A stretch of DNA of 54,976 bases from Streptohalobacillus salinus (GCF_003201605.1 NZ_QJJR01000017.1:1-54976), one strand, 5' to 3'; shown: positions 1-8,546, counted from the first letter of the stretch. Notes: generated by a model from the sequence alone, not told the origin. Numbers and translations are program-made.

Positions 1-72
1 CTTACGTCTAAGAATGCTCTATCAACCATAATTTCAAAAAATAAACGAATTTATATTTGTTAAGCGCATGTA

Positions 73-501
73 TTATCCCCAAAATTGCGTAAGAACCATT
101 TTTATCTTGCCATATACAATGAACGCATAGATTGGTCTAAGTTTAGGATGTTTCGTTAGTATCTCATTCATTATTTTCCGTTTCTTCTCATCTTCTAAAT
201 CATTTTACCATAATATTTTTCTAACGTTTTTTCTTTCGTAATAGCTATCAGGCTGTAACGTTTGGCCAGCCTTTTTCTTTCTACGTACACGTGCAACATA
301 ACATTTTAAAGCACCATAGGTTCCAGTATAATCTTTTTCTTTTAATTTATGATACATTGCACGAATGGTGAGACCGTCGGTCTCCCACTGTATAACCTCT
401 TGTTGAAAAACATCTAAATGTTTTGAACGTTTTGTGCGCTTGAGAGATGGTGGTTCTGTCATCTCAACGTATTTCTGAATATTGCGGACAAAAAGAGCCA
501 C
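73..501 (-). pseudogene. ISL3-like transposase fragment
   Basis: The minus-strand reading frame contains a basic segment, KRTKRSKHLDVFQQEVI, followed by YTGTYGALKCYVARVRRKKK. This is the helix-turn-helix and linker style seen in the middle of ISL3-family transposases. The frame has an in-frame TAA after KILW (near 205) and then continues with a related segment, LEDEKKRKIMNEILTKHPKL, to a stop at 73. The upstream half of the transposase is missing. The first codons (MALFVRN) seem to come from the end of the adjacent IS21 remnant, suggesting that IS21 landed in this element. The family is assigned from motif style only; an IstA fragment would be the alternative. Not functional. Confidence 0.45.
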
Positions 502-575
502 TTAAGCGGAGTTTAGAGCTACTGAATGCATGAAATAGAGCCACCGAGGGCGGAGAGAGAGCCAGTCGGTGGCTC
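494..575. repeat. AGAGCCA repeats and inverted repeat, probable IS21 end
   Basis: AGAGCCA occurs three times (about 494, 536 and 558). A perfect 10-bp inverted repeat, GAGCCACCGA (538-547) / TCGGTGGCTC (566-575), lies just beyond the istB remnant. Several short repeats at a terminus are known for IS21-family elements, so this is probably the outer end of the IS21 copy. The exact boundary cannot be set. Confidence 0.4.
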
Positions 576-606
576 GTGTCATGTTTTAAGCTTACGGTTA
601 AAGGCT

Positions 607-1103
607 TTATTTACTTCTCTTCAATCCGTGTCGTTCACGCATAGAGATTTCGCCATCAATAATGATGTTATATGAATCATGGACAATTCAATCAAGTATG
701 GCATCCGCAACGAGCGCTTCGCCTAACTTGTCATACCATCCTTCAGGCGCTGTTTGTGAACATAAGATGGTGGAAGCTGTCTTTAAGCGCGATTCAATAA
801 TCTCAAAAAGGGTTAACGTGTATTCATCTGGCAAAGGGGTTAAGAGCCATTCATCAATAATCAATAGATTAACCCCCTTATACTTTTTGATTAATCGACG
901 AAAGCTACCATCTGCTTCATTCTTCGCAAGAATAAACTCATCTAATAATTCCGGTAAACGGACATATTTTACTTTATAATTTTGGCGACAAGCCTGAATG
1001 CCGTATTCAATTTCTTAACTGTTCGTCTGTCTATGTTCACGATGTCGCTAATTTTCTGAAGAGAATAACCTTGTTTTTTCAATTCTTTTCCTGAATTATT
1101 CAT
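607..1103 (-). pseudogene. IS21 remnant: istA start fused to istB end
   Basis: The minus strand begins with MNNSGKELKKQGYSLQKISD and ...IVNIDRRTVKK, the N-terminal HTH of an IS21 IstA transposase. About 30 codons later, and after a frame change, it becomes the IstB helper ATPase: YGIQACRQNYKVKYVRLPEL, LLIIDEWLLTPL (Walker B region), ASTILCSQ, then the end IIIDGEISMRERHGLKRSK. Most of istA, and the start of istB with Walker A, are missing, so this is an internal deletion. An in-frame TGA (688-690) interrupts IstB where D-R-I-V-H is expected. The element cannot transpose by itself. Confidence 0.8.
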
Positions 1104-1242
1104 AGAAAATCAACAATAGGCTACTAACGCCTACCTAATAAGCTTTTTTGTTAAAAGGTAATGCATCTAAAAAGTGAAAAAAGAACCCATTTCTGATAAG
1201 GTTAAAGCAACTACGAAATAACCATCAGAAAGGATTCTTATA

Positions 1243-2559
1243 ATGGCTACTTTACCGCAACTAACGCTTGATTTCAATCGTCAAATTAAACTATCAAATG
1301 ATGGAGGAGAACTTTCGTCCGATACAGGTGAATTCATCTTTAGAGAATTCGATGAAAAAAATCTGTTTTTCAGAAACATTGGCTAAAAATTTAAACCTGA
1401 AAGATGACAGACGTTACTATTTTCATTCAAATGAAAACTTGCTTCGCCAAAAGATATATCAAATTATTGCTGGTTATTCTGAAGATGATGCTGCTGATCA
1501 ACTAACGAAAGACCCTGTATTTACTCAAATCATTGGAACGGATGCGTTAGCATCCCAACCTAGTTTGTCACGCTTTTTAAACGGTTTGATAGCCAATCCA
1601 TAGAGGAATTAAATCAAGCTAACCAAGAACTTATCGACAAAGCACATCAATTCAGAGAGTCAAAGGCACTCATCTTTGATTTGGATTCTACGCATTCTGA
1701 TACCTATGGAGATCAAGAATCCGCGGCTTACAATGCCCATTACGGAACAGTCGGTTTCCACCCGTTAGTTGTTTTCGATGGAGTAACTGGTGAAGTTATC
1801 AAAGCTAAGCTTCGTCCTGGGAATGTCTATACTTCTAACGGTGTTGTTGATTTTATTCAACCGTTGGTTGAACATTATAATGAAAAATTCCCGGAAACTA
1901 CACCATTTGTTCGTGGCGATAGTGGTTTTGCCGTCCCAGCTTAGTACGATTTGTGCGAAAAAGAATCTGTTTATTACGTTATTCGTCTCAAAGCAAATGC
2001 AAATCTACAAAGAATTGCGAATGAACTCCATCCATCATCAATGACTTCCGATGTAACGAATACGGAATGTTATTATGAAGAAACCATTTATCAAGCGAAT
2101 TCATGGTCTAAGCCTAGAAAAGTGATTATAAAATCGGTACGTCCTGCAGACGAGTTGTTTTTCACACATTCATTTTTTGTAACGAACTTGATAGATGCTT
2201 TCTCTCCAAAAGATATTGTTCTTTCTTACCAGAGAAGCGGTACGATGGAGAACTATATCAAGGAAGCCACGAATGGTTTCTATTTAGATAAAATGAATAG
2301 TCATTCCTTCCACGTAAATGAAGGAAAGGTGATGTTGAGTCTACTAGCTTATAACCTAACGAATTGGCTGCGTACGCTTTGTTTTCCGGAAGAACAAAAG
2401 ACAATGCAAATCGAAACAATACGTACACGGGTTATTAAAGTTGCTAGTAAATTAGTAAAGTCAGGAAGATCGCTTTACTTTAAATTGTCTTCAAGTTTCG
2501 TGTACTAAGAATTCTTTTGGAAAGTACTTCAGCGAATTCAGAACCTAAAGCTAGAGTAA
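1243..2559 (+). pseudogene. IS1380-family transposase, frameshifted
   Basis: Joining the frames gives a roughly full-length IS1380-type DDE transposase of about 438 codons. Recognisable parts are MATLPQLTLDFNRQIKLSND at the start, the DLDSTHSDTYGDQE catalytic region, VRGDSGFAVP, and the end LLAYNLTNWLRTLCFP. Four lesions are visible: an extra A in an A7 run near 1350, a missing T in a T5 run near 1570, an in-frame TAG at 1942-1944, and TAA at 2506-2508 replacing a probable CAA codon 17 codons before the natural stop. The two indels cancel in length. Terminal inverted repeats were not identified with confidence. Confidence 0.88.
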
Positions 2560-2721
2560 ACATCTTAATACCTGTTTTTAAAAAGTAAATGTCAGACCAA
2601 GGGAGCAGTCTGCCCAAAAACCGACTCTCCTCAATCACTTGCTTGAAAATCACATCGAATTTTCCAATTTACTATGAATTTTTTTGATGGTAAAGAAAAA
2701 TTCTAGATTTTGATTCCATTT

Positions 2722-3034
2722 ATGACTTAAGTTCGAAGTATGAATAATTCAGGTTAACGTAATAGAATTCTTCCGATTTGATATTGGAATGAGATGGTTC
2801 AATTACTGTATTATACCAAAAAATTCCACTTAGTGACATACTGCTGACCAGATGGCTCTTCTTGACCAACTCCTGGTACGCAAACGAAGTGTACACACTT
2901 CCTTGATTGGAGTGGATAATCACACTTCGGATTCCCACACATCTCTAGCGCCTCTTTCAAGGTATCGATGACCACCGGCGTCTTTTGATGGTTGTGTATT
3001 TTGTACGCGGAAATTTCATTATTGAATAAGTCCA
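2722..3034 (-). pseudogene. IS3-family OrfB (IS150-group) fragment
   Basis: The minus strand reads MDLFNNEISAYKIHNHQKTP and VVIDTLKEALE, then shifts frame to VIIHSNQGSVYTSFAYQELV, SHLVSSMS and VIEPSHSNIKSEEFYY. These match the order of the rve/DDE integrase core of IS3-family OrfB, where the second Asp (HSDQG) is replaced by Asn and the E of the ESFHS.LKSEE motif is still present. The N-terminal half and OrfA are absent. It is a decayed fragment between the IS1380 copy and the gene at 3398. Confidence 0.75.
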
Positions 3035-3363
3035 TCATCAATCTACCACACAGTGCCAACCTATTTACCAGCACGCTAAAGTACTCATTTACCTTTGAGG
3101 TCTCTAGGAAGTTAACGTGGCTTGACATTGAGCCTTTGCGGGTATGGTTCTTGCGCCAAAGAACCAGCGAATGTATGCTGGCTCTGCCGAACGGCCACAG
3201 CTCGATATAAAGCCTAGCCCCACTCAAGTAATGGTAAATAGCTGGGCAAACAGTGGTACAATTGTTGGCAATCACTGACCATGAACTTTGTAAGCCTGGT
3301 AAATATCATTGGCAGTAGTCAGTCAAAGTGAAGGAACATTTAAGCAAATCGCGAAAAATGTAT

Positions 3364-3369
3364 TATAAT
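3364..3369 (+). promoter_or_regulatory. -10 box of the gene at 3398
   Basis: A perfect TATAAT lies 34 nt upstream of the preferred GTG start. No good -35 hexamer was seen at the matching distance, so this is only a partial promoter call. Confidence 0.4.
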
Positions 3370-3397
3370 TATAAAACTACTAAAGGAGATGAACGTT

Positions 3398-4264
3398 GTG
3401 CATAAAAATCAAGAAAATAAATTGTCGATATTAGAACAAGATTTAAAGTTACACTGCCAATGTGATACAAAGGTGTCAAAGGAAGAGCATAGTATTAATC
3501 GTATAATGGCCTTTTTCTGTAGTAATTCTATACAAGGGGATTTAGAAAAAGGGAATCTTCCGATAGTTAATAAACTATATGAAGTATTCGAGTGGGATAA
3601 ATTCAGTTATTTTGATATCATGTATTCATTTTGGAATATGTATTCTTATGGATTACATCAGATTGATGGCGAATATTATTATATAACAGAGGCTGAAAAT
3701 ATCAAGCATGCTTATAAAAGATCTAAAAAAATACATATCCCCTCTTTTCCTAAAAGATATCTAAATACTAATTCTAGGGATTACGTGAAAGAAAAGCAAA
3801 GTAGTAAATGCTTAGAAGAAAAATATAAAAACATTAAAGATTTGGCTGTAAAATGCCACTCAATTTCTAATTTTTATCCTGTCCCAGATAATAAATTTAA
3901 TAGGGTCAAGGGGATGTGTGGTGTAGGTGATTTTCTTCCGGTTATGATTGATAAAATACAAAAACATATAGATGATGAAACGAGTTTGATACAAAAAGAT
4001 ATTTGTATCGATTTAGATACATTAAAAATTTGGCATGAGTTCTTTAAAGAAAAAAGACAGGAGCTTTTTCTCGATAATGAATATACAGTAAATGGCGATA
4101 CTCTTAAAGGGAATTTACTTTTTAGAAAACAATCAGAAGGTCGTCCGCTTCCGTTAAAAGAGACAGAATACATTGAGTGTCTTAATAACATACTTGATCG
4201 GATACATAAGAGGGCGGCTCTTATGGAGAAATTTTGGGATAAGAAAGAAGGGAGTAATAATTAA
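3398..4264 (+). CDS. Uncharacterised 288-aa protein
   Basis: No function can be assigned. The protein is soluble-looking, Lys-rich, and lacks a signal peptide or membrane segments. The central segment NFYPVPDNKFNRVKG followed by GDFLPVMIDKIQKHI resembles a conserved block of DUF6994-type proteins, recalled from memory and not verified. An N-terminal CQC (HCQCDTK) could bind metal but is isolated. Two starts compete: ATG at 3389 directly abuts the AGGAG, while GTG at 3398 lies 9 nt after it and is preferred. The gene is AT-rich, sits between IS remnants and a convergent SIR2 gene, and is probably horizontally acquired cargo. Confidence 0.75.
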   Translation: MHKNQENKLSILEQDLKLHCQCDTKVSKEEHSINRIMAFFCSNSIQGDLEKGNLPIVNKLYEVFEWDKFSYFDIMYSFWNMYSYGLHQIDGEYYYITEAENIKHAYKRSKKIHIPSFPKRYLNTNSRDYVKEKQSSKCLEEKYKNIKDLAVKCHSISNFYPVPDNKFNRVKGMCGVGDFLPVMIDKIQKHIDDETSLIQKDICIDLDTLKIWHEFFKEKRQELFLDNEYTVNGDTLKGNLLFRKQSEGRPLPLKETEYIECLNNILDRIHKRAALMEKFWDKKEGSNN

Positions 4265-4283
4265 TATATAGAAAGACGAGTTT

Positions 4284-4322
4284 CAAATGATCCCCACCTT
4301 AATAATAGATGTGGATCATTTG
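4284..4322. terminator. Hairpin between convergent genes
   Basis: CAAATGATCC (4284-4293) pairs perfectly with GGATCATTTG (4313-4322). It lies between two convergent genes and is probably a shared terminator, although neither side has a long T run. Confidence 0.5.
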
Positions 4323-4429
4323 AGTTATATGGATAAATCAATAACAATATGATTATGATGATAACGCTATCCCTTTAATGCATTAAGCTAATTTTGAGAA
4401 AACCACAAAAATTTGAATGAATATAGTTA

Positions 4430-5941
4430 TTACGTTAAATCATCAGATTCAGAATAATTAAGATAATCATATGCACAAAGAAGCATTCGATAATTTGTTT
4501 TAGTTTTATCTTTATATATTTTTAAATATTTTTTCAATGCTTCTAAATCAATGTGTTTGTTCATGGCTGAGTAAAAGATTACTTTTTCCTTGTTCGTGTT
4601 TGCAATATTTTCGTCTTCCATAATAGAGTCTATGGATTCTTTTATAATCTTACATTTAGATGATAAGCCTGACAAAATCCCGTTTAGTTTTTCGCTTTGC
4701 TGTTTTTTTAGTTTGAAAGCAGATTCGAGTGAAGCGTTCAGTCTGCAAAAACCGTATATAGGGAAGTATTGTTGAGGTTGTATCTTAAATTTATCGATAA
4801 TATTTAATAATTGTATATTTTCTTCTTCAATAATATTGAAGTAATTTTCAATTACTTCTGAACTTGTTTGATATACGTAATGAATAGTATTATTTGATCC
4901 AATAACAAGCACCTTATCTTCATTGGAGAGTTTATTTAAATCTTCAGTAATGCTGACTTTAATATTCCCACCTGAATATATTTCTTTAACAATATTTTGT
5001 ACTTTTCGGATATCCATAGCTGAAACTGGTAGTTGTAATGAAGATAAACTTTCATAAATAGCCTCATAATTATCTGTTTTTATTTTGTTGATTCTTACCG
5101 TTTGATTTTCTTGAAGTACAATATCATGCTCAACAACTTCTTGATTTTCATTGCCTTCATCATACTCTACCAACAAAAAATTCGATCTTATTTGTTCAGC
5201 TGTTTTAGAGTTAGGGTCAACGTAAGTATATATAGTTTGTAGTATATCCTTTATATTTTTGTCGCCCATACTGTATCCTAAAAAAATAATTGGGTTATGA
5301 ATAAATAGCGACAATAATTGGGCCCTTATCAATTCATATTTTTTATCAAAATGCAGATAATCCTCTTTAGAAATAATTATTCTTTCTGAATCATTAATGC
5401 ATCCGTGAATTTTATAGACAGATCCATAGGGATTACTTAATAAAATATCATTACCAATTAAAGGGTTGAAATCAAAAATATCTTCAATCATACAATCATA
5501 ATTAGTAGTAATAACCGAACCAATATTTTTTCGTATTTTCTTTAATTTATTTATTTCCTCTTCCATCTCATTCTTATATTTTAACTCGCTGAAAATTTCT
5601 GATAAATAAATTTTAAATTTATTTAATTTCACACCACTCTTCATGTGTTTATAAAATATATCGTTAACTCTATTAAATTTTCCATCTCTGTGTTTATTTG
5701 CATATTCAATAAATAAATCTTGTATATTTCCTGCTATGCTGGCATAATCGAAGTCATTATTTACACTGTATTTCGCTTTTATATCATAGTATCGCTCTTC
5801 TTCGTTTGTTATTTCTAAGACAATTTTATATAAAAGTTGATCCCAAGTATAAGAATTTTGTAAATAACGTAAACTCATTCCGGTACCAACAAATAAAACA
5901 GGGTGATTTTTAAATTTTGAAATAAAACTATTAACATTCAT
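4430..5941 (-). CDS. SIR2-domain protein, candidate phage-defence NADase
   Basis: The N-terminal half (about 1-245) is a SIR2-like fold: FVGTGMSLRYL is the NAD-binding GTG/GAG-type loop, ITTNYDCMIEDIF the conserved TTNYD motif, KIHGCIN carries the candidate catalytic His, and IIFLGYSMGDKNIKDIL is the closing GYS.GD.N motif. This set is typical of bacterial defence sirtuins (as in ThsA and DSR proteins), which degrade NAD+ on infection. Residues about 330-503 are helical, show no recognised domain, and could sense a trigger. It is not ThsA, as no SLOG module is visible, and no TIR gene or other partner is adjacent. GAGAGGAG precedes the ATG. Defence function is inferred from family and context. 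Confidence 0.8.
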   Translation of the reverse strand: MNVNSFISKFKNHPVLFVGTGMSLRYLQNSYTWDQLLYKIVLEITNEEERYYDIKAKYSVNNDFDYASIAGNIQDLFIEYANKHRDGKFNRVNDIFYKHMKSGVKLNKFKIYLSEIFSELKYKNEMEEEINKLKKIRKNIGSVITTNYDCMIEDIFDFNPLIGNDILLSNPYGSVYKIHGCINDSERIIISKEDYLHFDKKYELIRAQLLSLFIHNPIIFLGYSMGDKNIKDILQTIYTYVDPNSKTAEQIRSNFLLVEYDEGNENQEVVEHDIVLQENQTVRINKIKTDNYEAIYESLSSLQLPVSAMDIRKVQNIVKEIYSGGNIKVSITEDLNKLSNEDKVLVIGSNNTIHYVYQTSSEVIENYFNIIEEENIQLLNIIDKFKIQPQQYFPIYGFCRLNASLESAFKLKKQQSEKLNGILSGLSSKCKIIKESIDSIMEDENIANTNKEKVIFYSAMNKHIDLEALKKYLKIYKDKTKTNYRMLLCAYDYLNYSESDDLT

Positions 5942-5991
5942 GGTATTACTCCTCTCGAAACTATAGTAGGATTTTAATTAATCGGTGTAAA

Positions 5992-6210
5992 TTAATTAGA
6001 TAGTTGTAAATCCTCAATCAATAATTTCAACAATTCAACCTTTACATCATCAGCTACATTTATTGTCCCATCATCAGTGTGTGACACGCGTTCATCATCT
6101 TTGATTGCCCAATAATAGTTGTTGTACCCTATTTTGTCAGCAATCATAAACAATAGTGATTTAATATGATTTTGATGTTCAGTATCCATTGAATCATTTA
6201 ATGTTTCCAT
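5992..6210 (-). CDS. Small acidic hypothetical protein
   Basis: A 72-aa reading frame, METLNDSMDTEHQNHIKSLL..., has many Asp/Glu and a helix-forming C-terminus (VKVELLKLLIEDLQLSN). It has no recognised domain. Its start overlaps the last codons of the HTH peptide gene (6194-6334) in another frame, so translation would be coupled. Its ribosome binding site is weak, and a later ATG (MDTEHQ) is possible. It may be a small partner of the HTH peptide or of the SIR2 gene 50 bp downstream; neither can be shown. Confidence 0.5.
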   Translation of the reverse strand: METLNDSMDTEHQNHIKSLLFMIADKIGYNNYYWAIKDDERVSHTDDGTINVADDVKVELLKLLIEDLQLSN

Positions 6211-6334
6211 CAATAAACGTACCGCTTCTTAAACGCCGAATCGTTCCTTGAGAAATGCCGGTTTCTCGACGCAAGGTACCATCGGTAATATCTGAATTTA
6301 ACAACGCCATAATATTGCTTTTAATATCTTCCAT
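6194..6334 (-). CDS. 46-aa helix-turn-helix peptide
   Basis: The short frame MEDIKSNIMALLNSDITDGT leads into LRRETGISQGTIRRLRSGT. This is a compact HTH: GISQGTIRRLRSG is the turn and recognition helix, as in small Firmicutes XRE/resolvase-type DNA-binding peptides. GGAGG lies 7 nt before the ATG at 6334; an upstream ATG at 6340 is too close. It ends TTTATTGATGGAAACATTAAA-type overlap with the next ORF, so both are probably cotranscribed. It may be a truncated regulator, since relatives usually carry about 20 more residues. Confidence 0.65.
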   Translation of the reverse strand: MEDIKSNIMALLNSDITDGTLRRETGISQGTIRRLRSGTFIDGNIK

Positions 6335-6360
6335 CTTCATGCCTCCAACAGTTTAATTGA

Positions 6361-6372
6361 TACTTATTGTAG
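6361..6372 (-). promoter_or_regulatory. Shared motif with TACAAT -10 (copy 1)
   Basis: TACTTATTGTAG on the plus strand (CTACAATAAGTA on the minus strand) lies 21-27 nt before the HTH peptide start. The identical 12-mer occurs at 7888-7899 before the nuclease gene. TACAAT could be the -10 hexamer. No clear -35 was seen. Confidence 0.3.
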
Positions 6373-6543
6373 GTTGCGAGCTGATATATGTTTTAAATAG
6401 CTATCTCTATTTTAAAGCTTTTTTCTCTATAAGTTGATTTCGACATTTAGCGCTTTTTCTGAGTCATCGAACTTATTTAGTGTTCTGTTTCTATCGGTTT
6501 TAGTAATGAAGTCATCGACGACCAGTTGTTTTCAAATAGCGTT

Positions 6544-7848
6544 TTATTCTCCAACCATTCCATCACCATCACGGTCAATCATATATTTATATAACCAATG
6601 ATCATCAGTAATCGGCATTGAATAGCCCGCTGCTTCAGCTTCTGAGATTGTTACTGTTCCATTTCCATTTGTATCTACTGATGAGACATCACCGTCTTCC
6701 GGTTCGGGTTCAGGATCCGGCTCTGGTTTAGGTTCAGGCTCTGGTGTTGGCTTCGGTTCGGGTTTAGGATCTGGCTCTGGTTTCTGTGCTACCGCATCTT
6801 CTGTATTAGGTTCATTTAACGCGACACTTGATCCATCTGCATAATTAATTTCAATACCTGGTTGAATATTAGGTACATAAATGTTAAACATAAGTCCTTC
6901 ACCGTTATCTTCAATAGAGAATCCCTCCATATAAGCGCCGGAAGCAACCAAGTTATTCCCCTCAAAGATAGGTGTGACACGATATCTGACATGATTTTCT
7001 GTGATTTCTACATAATTAGCGACATAGTTTTCATACTCTAACATGCGCATATTAAACCAGCGGGTACCCGTCATTAAGTTTGCGTAATCATCATTTCCAG
7101 TCATTTGATGACCGATGAGATGCGAGCGATTATATAACCATCCGCCTGCGCCAATTCCTTCATAACGTTCTTGATTCCAACCGGTAGGCTCATGGTGTCC
7201 GATATCTCCGCGTTCTTCTGCAGGCATAATTTCAACGCCTACAATAGCATTGGCGGCGGTCACGCGTCCGAGTGAATCTAGAGCGCCATTCCGGTGGTAA
7301 ACGTCTGTACTTGATATATCCGCATTACTAAAAAGAGGAATATTATCGTTTATGACGACAGATTCTTGACCCGATGGGACACTGACAGGTTCCGTTGGTA
7401 CTTGAGTTTCATTTGATTTATTTGGGTTAGCTTCTGCTGCTTCTTTCTCTTTTCGTTCTTGCTCTTCCTGTTCTTGGCGTTCTTTTTCCTCTTGTTCTTC
7501 CTTCTGCTCTTGAACTGCTTCTTCTTGTTCTTTACGTTCCTGTTCTTCTCTCTCTTCTTGTTCTTGAATGTCTTCTTCAGATAGTTCAACTTGATCAGGC
7601 GCATCTTTTTCACTTGTAGATTCAGAAAAACCTTCACTATTTATTATCGTGCCGAACATAATTAGACCACATACACTAATTATTGAAGCGTAAATAGCGT
7701 ATTTTTTAGATGTTTTCTTAGGCTTTTTCTTTGTAAAATACCAGAATGCAAAAAGTGATATGGGAAGGCTGAATGGCCAAGCAAATATCGATATAAATAA
7801 TGCTAGAAGTACACCTATTATAATTATTGCTTTTTTAACTTTTGTCAT
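6544..7848 (-). CDS. Membrane-anchored DNA/RNA non-specific endonuclease
   Basis: This 434-aa protein has two N-terminal membrane segments (about 6-38 and 50-68), an extremely charged E/Q/K/R region (about 80-140), and an EndA/NucA-type nuclease domain (about 165-345). The domain's motif NRSHLIGHQMTG carries the catalytic His in place of DRGH, followed by NLMTGTRWFNMRMLEYE and YRVTPIFEGNNLVASG. A Pro-Glu-Lys spacer (about 352-386) precedes an EF-hand/Excalibur-like tail with DTNGNGTVTISEAEAAG and DRDGDGMVGE. Known relatives act at the cell surface in DNA uptake or nutrient DNA digestion; the calcium-binding tail suggests Ca2+ dependence or wall association. The spacer may span the wall. It is the last gene of a leftward group. 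Confidence 0.88.
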   Translation of the reverse strand: MTKVKKAIIIIGVLLALFISIFAWPFSLPISLFAFWYFTKKKPKKTSKKYAIYASIISVCGLIMFGTIINSEGFSESTSEKDAPDQVELSEEDIQEQEEREEQERKEQEEAVQEQKEEQEEKERQEQEEQERKEKEAAEANPNKSNETQVPTEPVSVPSGQESVVINDNIPLFSNADISSTDVYHRNGALDSLGRVTAANAIVGVEIMPAEERGDIGHHEPTGWNQERYEGIGAGGWLYNRSHLIGHQMTGNDDYANLMTGTRWFNMRMLEYENYVANYVEITENHVRYRVTPIFEGNNLVASGAYMEGFSIEDNGEGLMFNIYVPNIQPGIEINYADGSSVALNEPNTEDAVAQKPEPDPKPEPKPTPEPEPKPEPDPEPEPEDGDVSSVDTNGNGTVTISEAEAAGYSMPITDDHWLYKYMIDRDGDGMVGE

Positions 7849-7887
7849 TTGGTTATATCTCTCCGTTTCTTTTAATAGTCTAATCGT

Positions 7888-7899
7888 TACTTATTGTAG
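7888..7899 (-). promoter_or_regulatory. Shared motif with TACAAT -10 (copy 2)
   Basis: Identical to the 12-mer at 6361-6372. It overlaps the stop codon of the preceding membrane-protein gene, 40 nt upstream of the nuclease ATG, so the nuclease may have its own promoter. Confidence 0.3.
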
Positions 7900-8535
7900 A
7901 TTATAATCTAATATTGCCGAATACTTCTTTTTATAAAGCACATCTATTTTTTGTTTGTATATTTGAGCTTGCTTGTCTGTTTTGTAAGCATGTATCACTC
8001 CCTCGATATTCAAAACTATTGCTAGTGTTAAGAGTGAGACAATAAATAATTGATTGCTGGTTGATAAGACAAAAATACTTATCGATATGGCAAGATAAAA
8101 GAAAGCTTGTCCTAAACGTATCACCCGCTGCCATTGCTTTGATTTGTGTGAGAAATAAAAGTAATCCTCCATTACTGACATAGCATCAACCTGTTTATTT
8201 TTAAATGTTGTTTTTGCTTGGAAATATAGACGATTTAATTCAGCAAGTGCTCGTGTATCGGTATTTTTTAATGGTTGAGCTCTTTCATGATGTGCTTGTG
8301 TCTCATTATGTATCGTTTGTTCTGTAGTATATTTAAGTTGGAAATTTGATGCATGGAAAAGGCGTATAAAGAACAGGTTGACTGTGGCCATCCCCCATAT
8401 AGCTCGTGTTGGCGTGAGTGTTATTGTTGCGGTGTTATCAATGATTATTATGATGAGTGTGCTTAAAAAGATGGCAAGAAGGACTTGTCCGCTCTTTGAT
8501 GAATAAGTTACGTTGACATTACCTTTATTATACAT
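7891..8535 (-). CDS. Four-TM membrane protein of unknown function
   Basis: The 214-aa product has a hydrophobic pair at about 17-62 (LLAIFLSTLIIIIID, MATVNLFFIRLF), a central soluble helical stretch of about 80 residues, and a second pair at about 142-186. The C-terminus is Lys-rich. No enzyme motif is present. It starts 11 nt after the end of the 256-aa DNA-binding-like gene and is probably cotranscribed with it, and perhaps with the nuclease. It could be a membrane partner of the nuclease or part of a mobile element; neither is shown. Confidence 0.65.
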   Translation of the reverse strand: MYNKGNVNVTYSSKSGQVLLAIFLSTLIIIIIDNTATITLTPTRAIWGMATVNLFFIRLFHASNFQLKYTTEQTIHNETQAHHERAQPLKNTDTRALAELNRLYFQAKTTFKNKQVDAMSVMEDYFYFSHKSKQWQRVIRLGQAFFYLAISISIFVLSTSNQLFIVSLLTLAIVLNIEGVIHAYKTDKQAQIYKQKIDVLYKKKYSAILDYNLQ

Positions 8536-8546
8536 GTTTTCATCCC

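Noticed and set aside
4430-5941. Assignment as Thoeris ThsA
   Set aside because: No SLOG-like C-terminal motif and no TIR-domain ThsB gene nearby; only the SIR2 domain is shared.
7350-7637. Lys/Arg/Asn-rich 95-aa frame inside the nuclease gene
   Set aside because: It is the alternate-frame reading of the E/Q/K-rich repeat region of the nuclease and has no RBS of its own.
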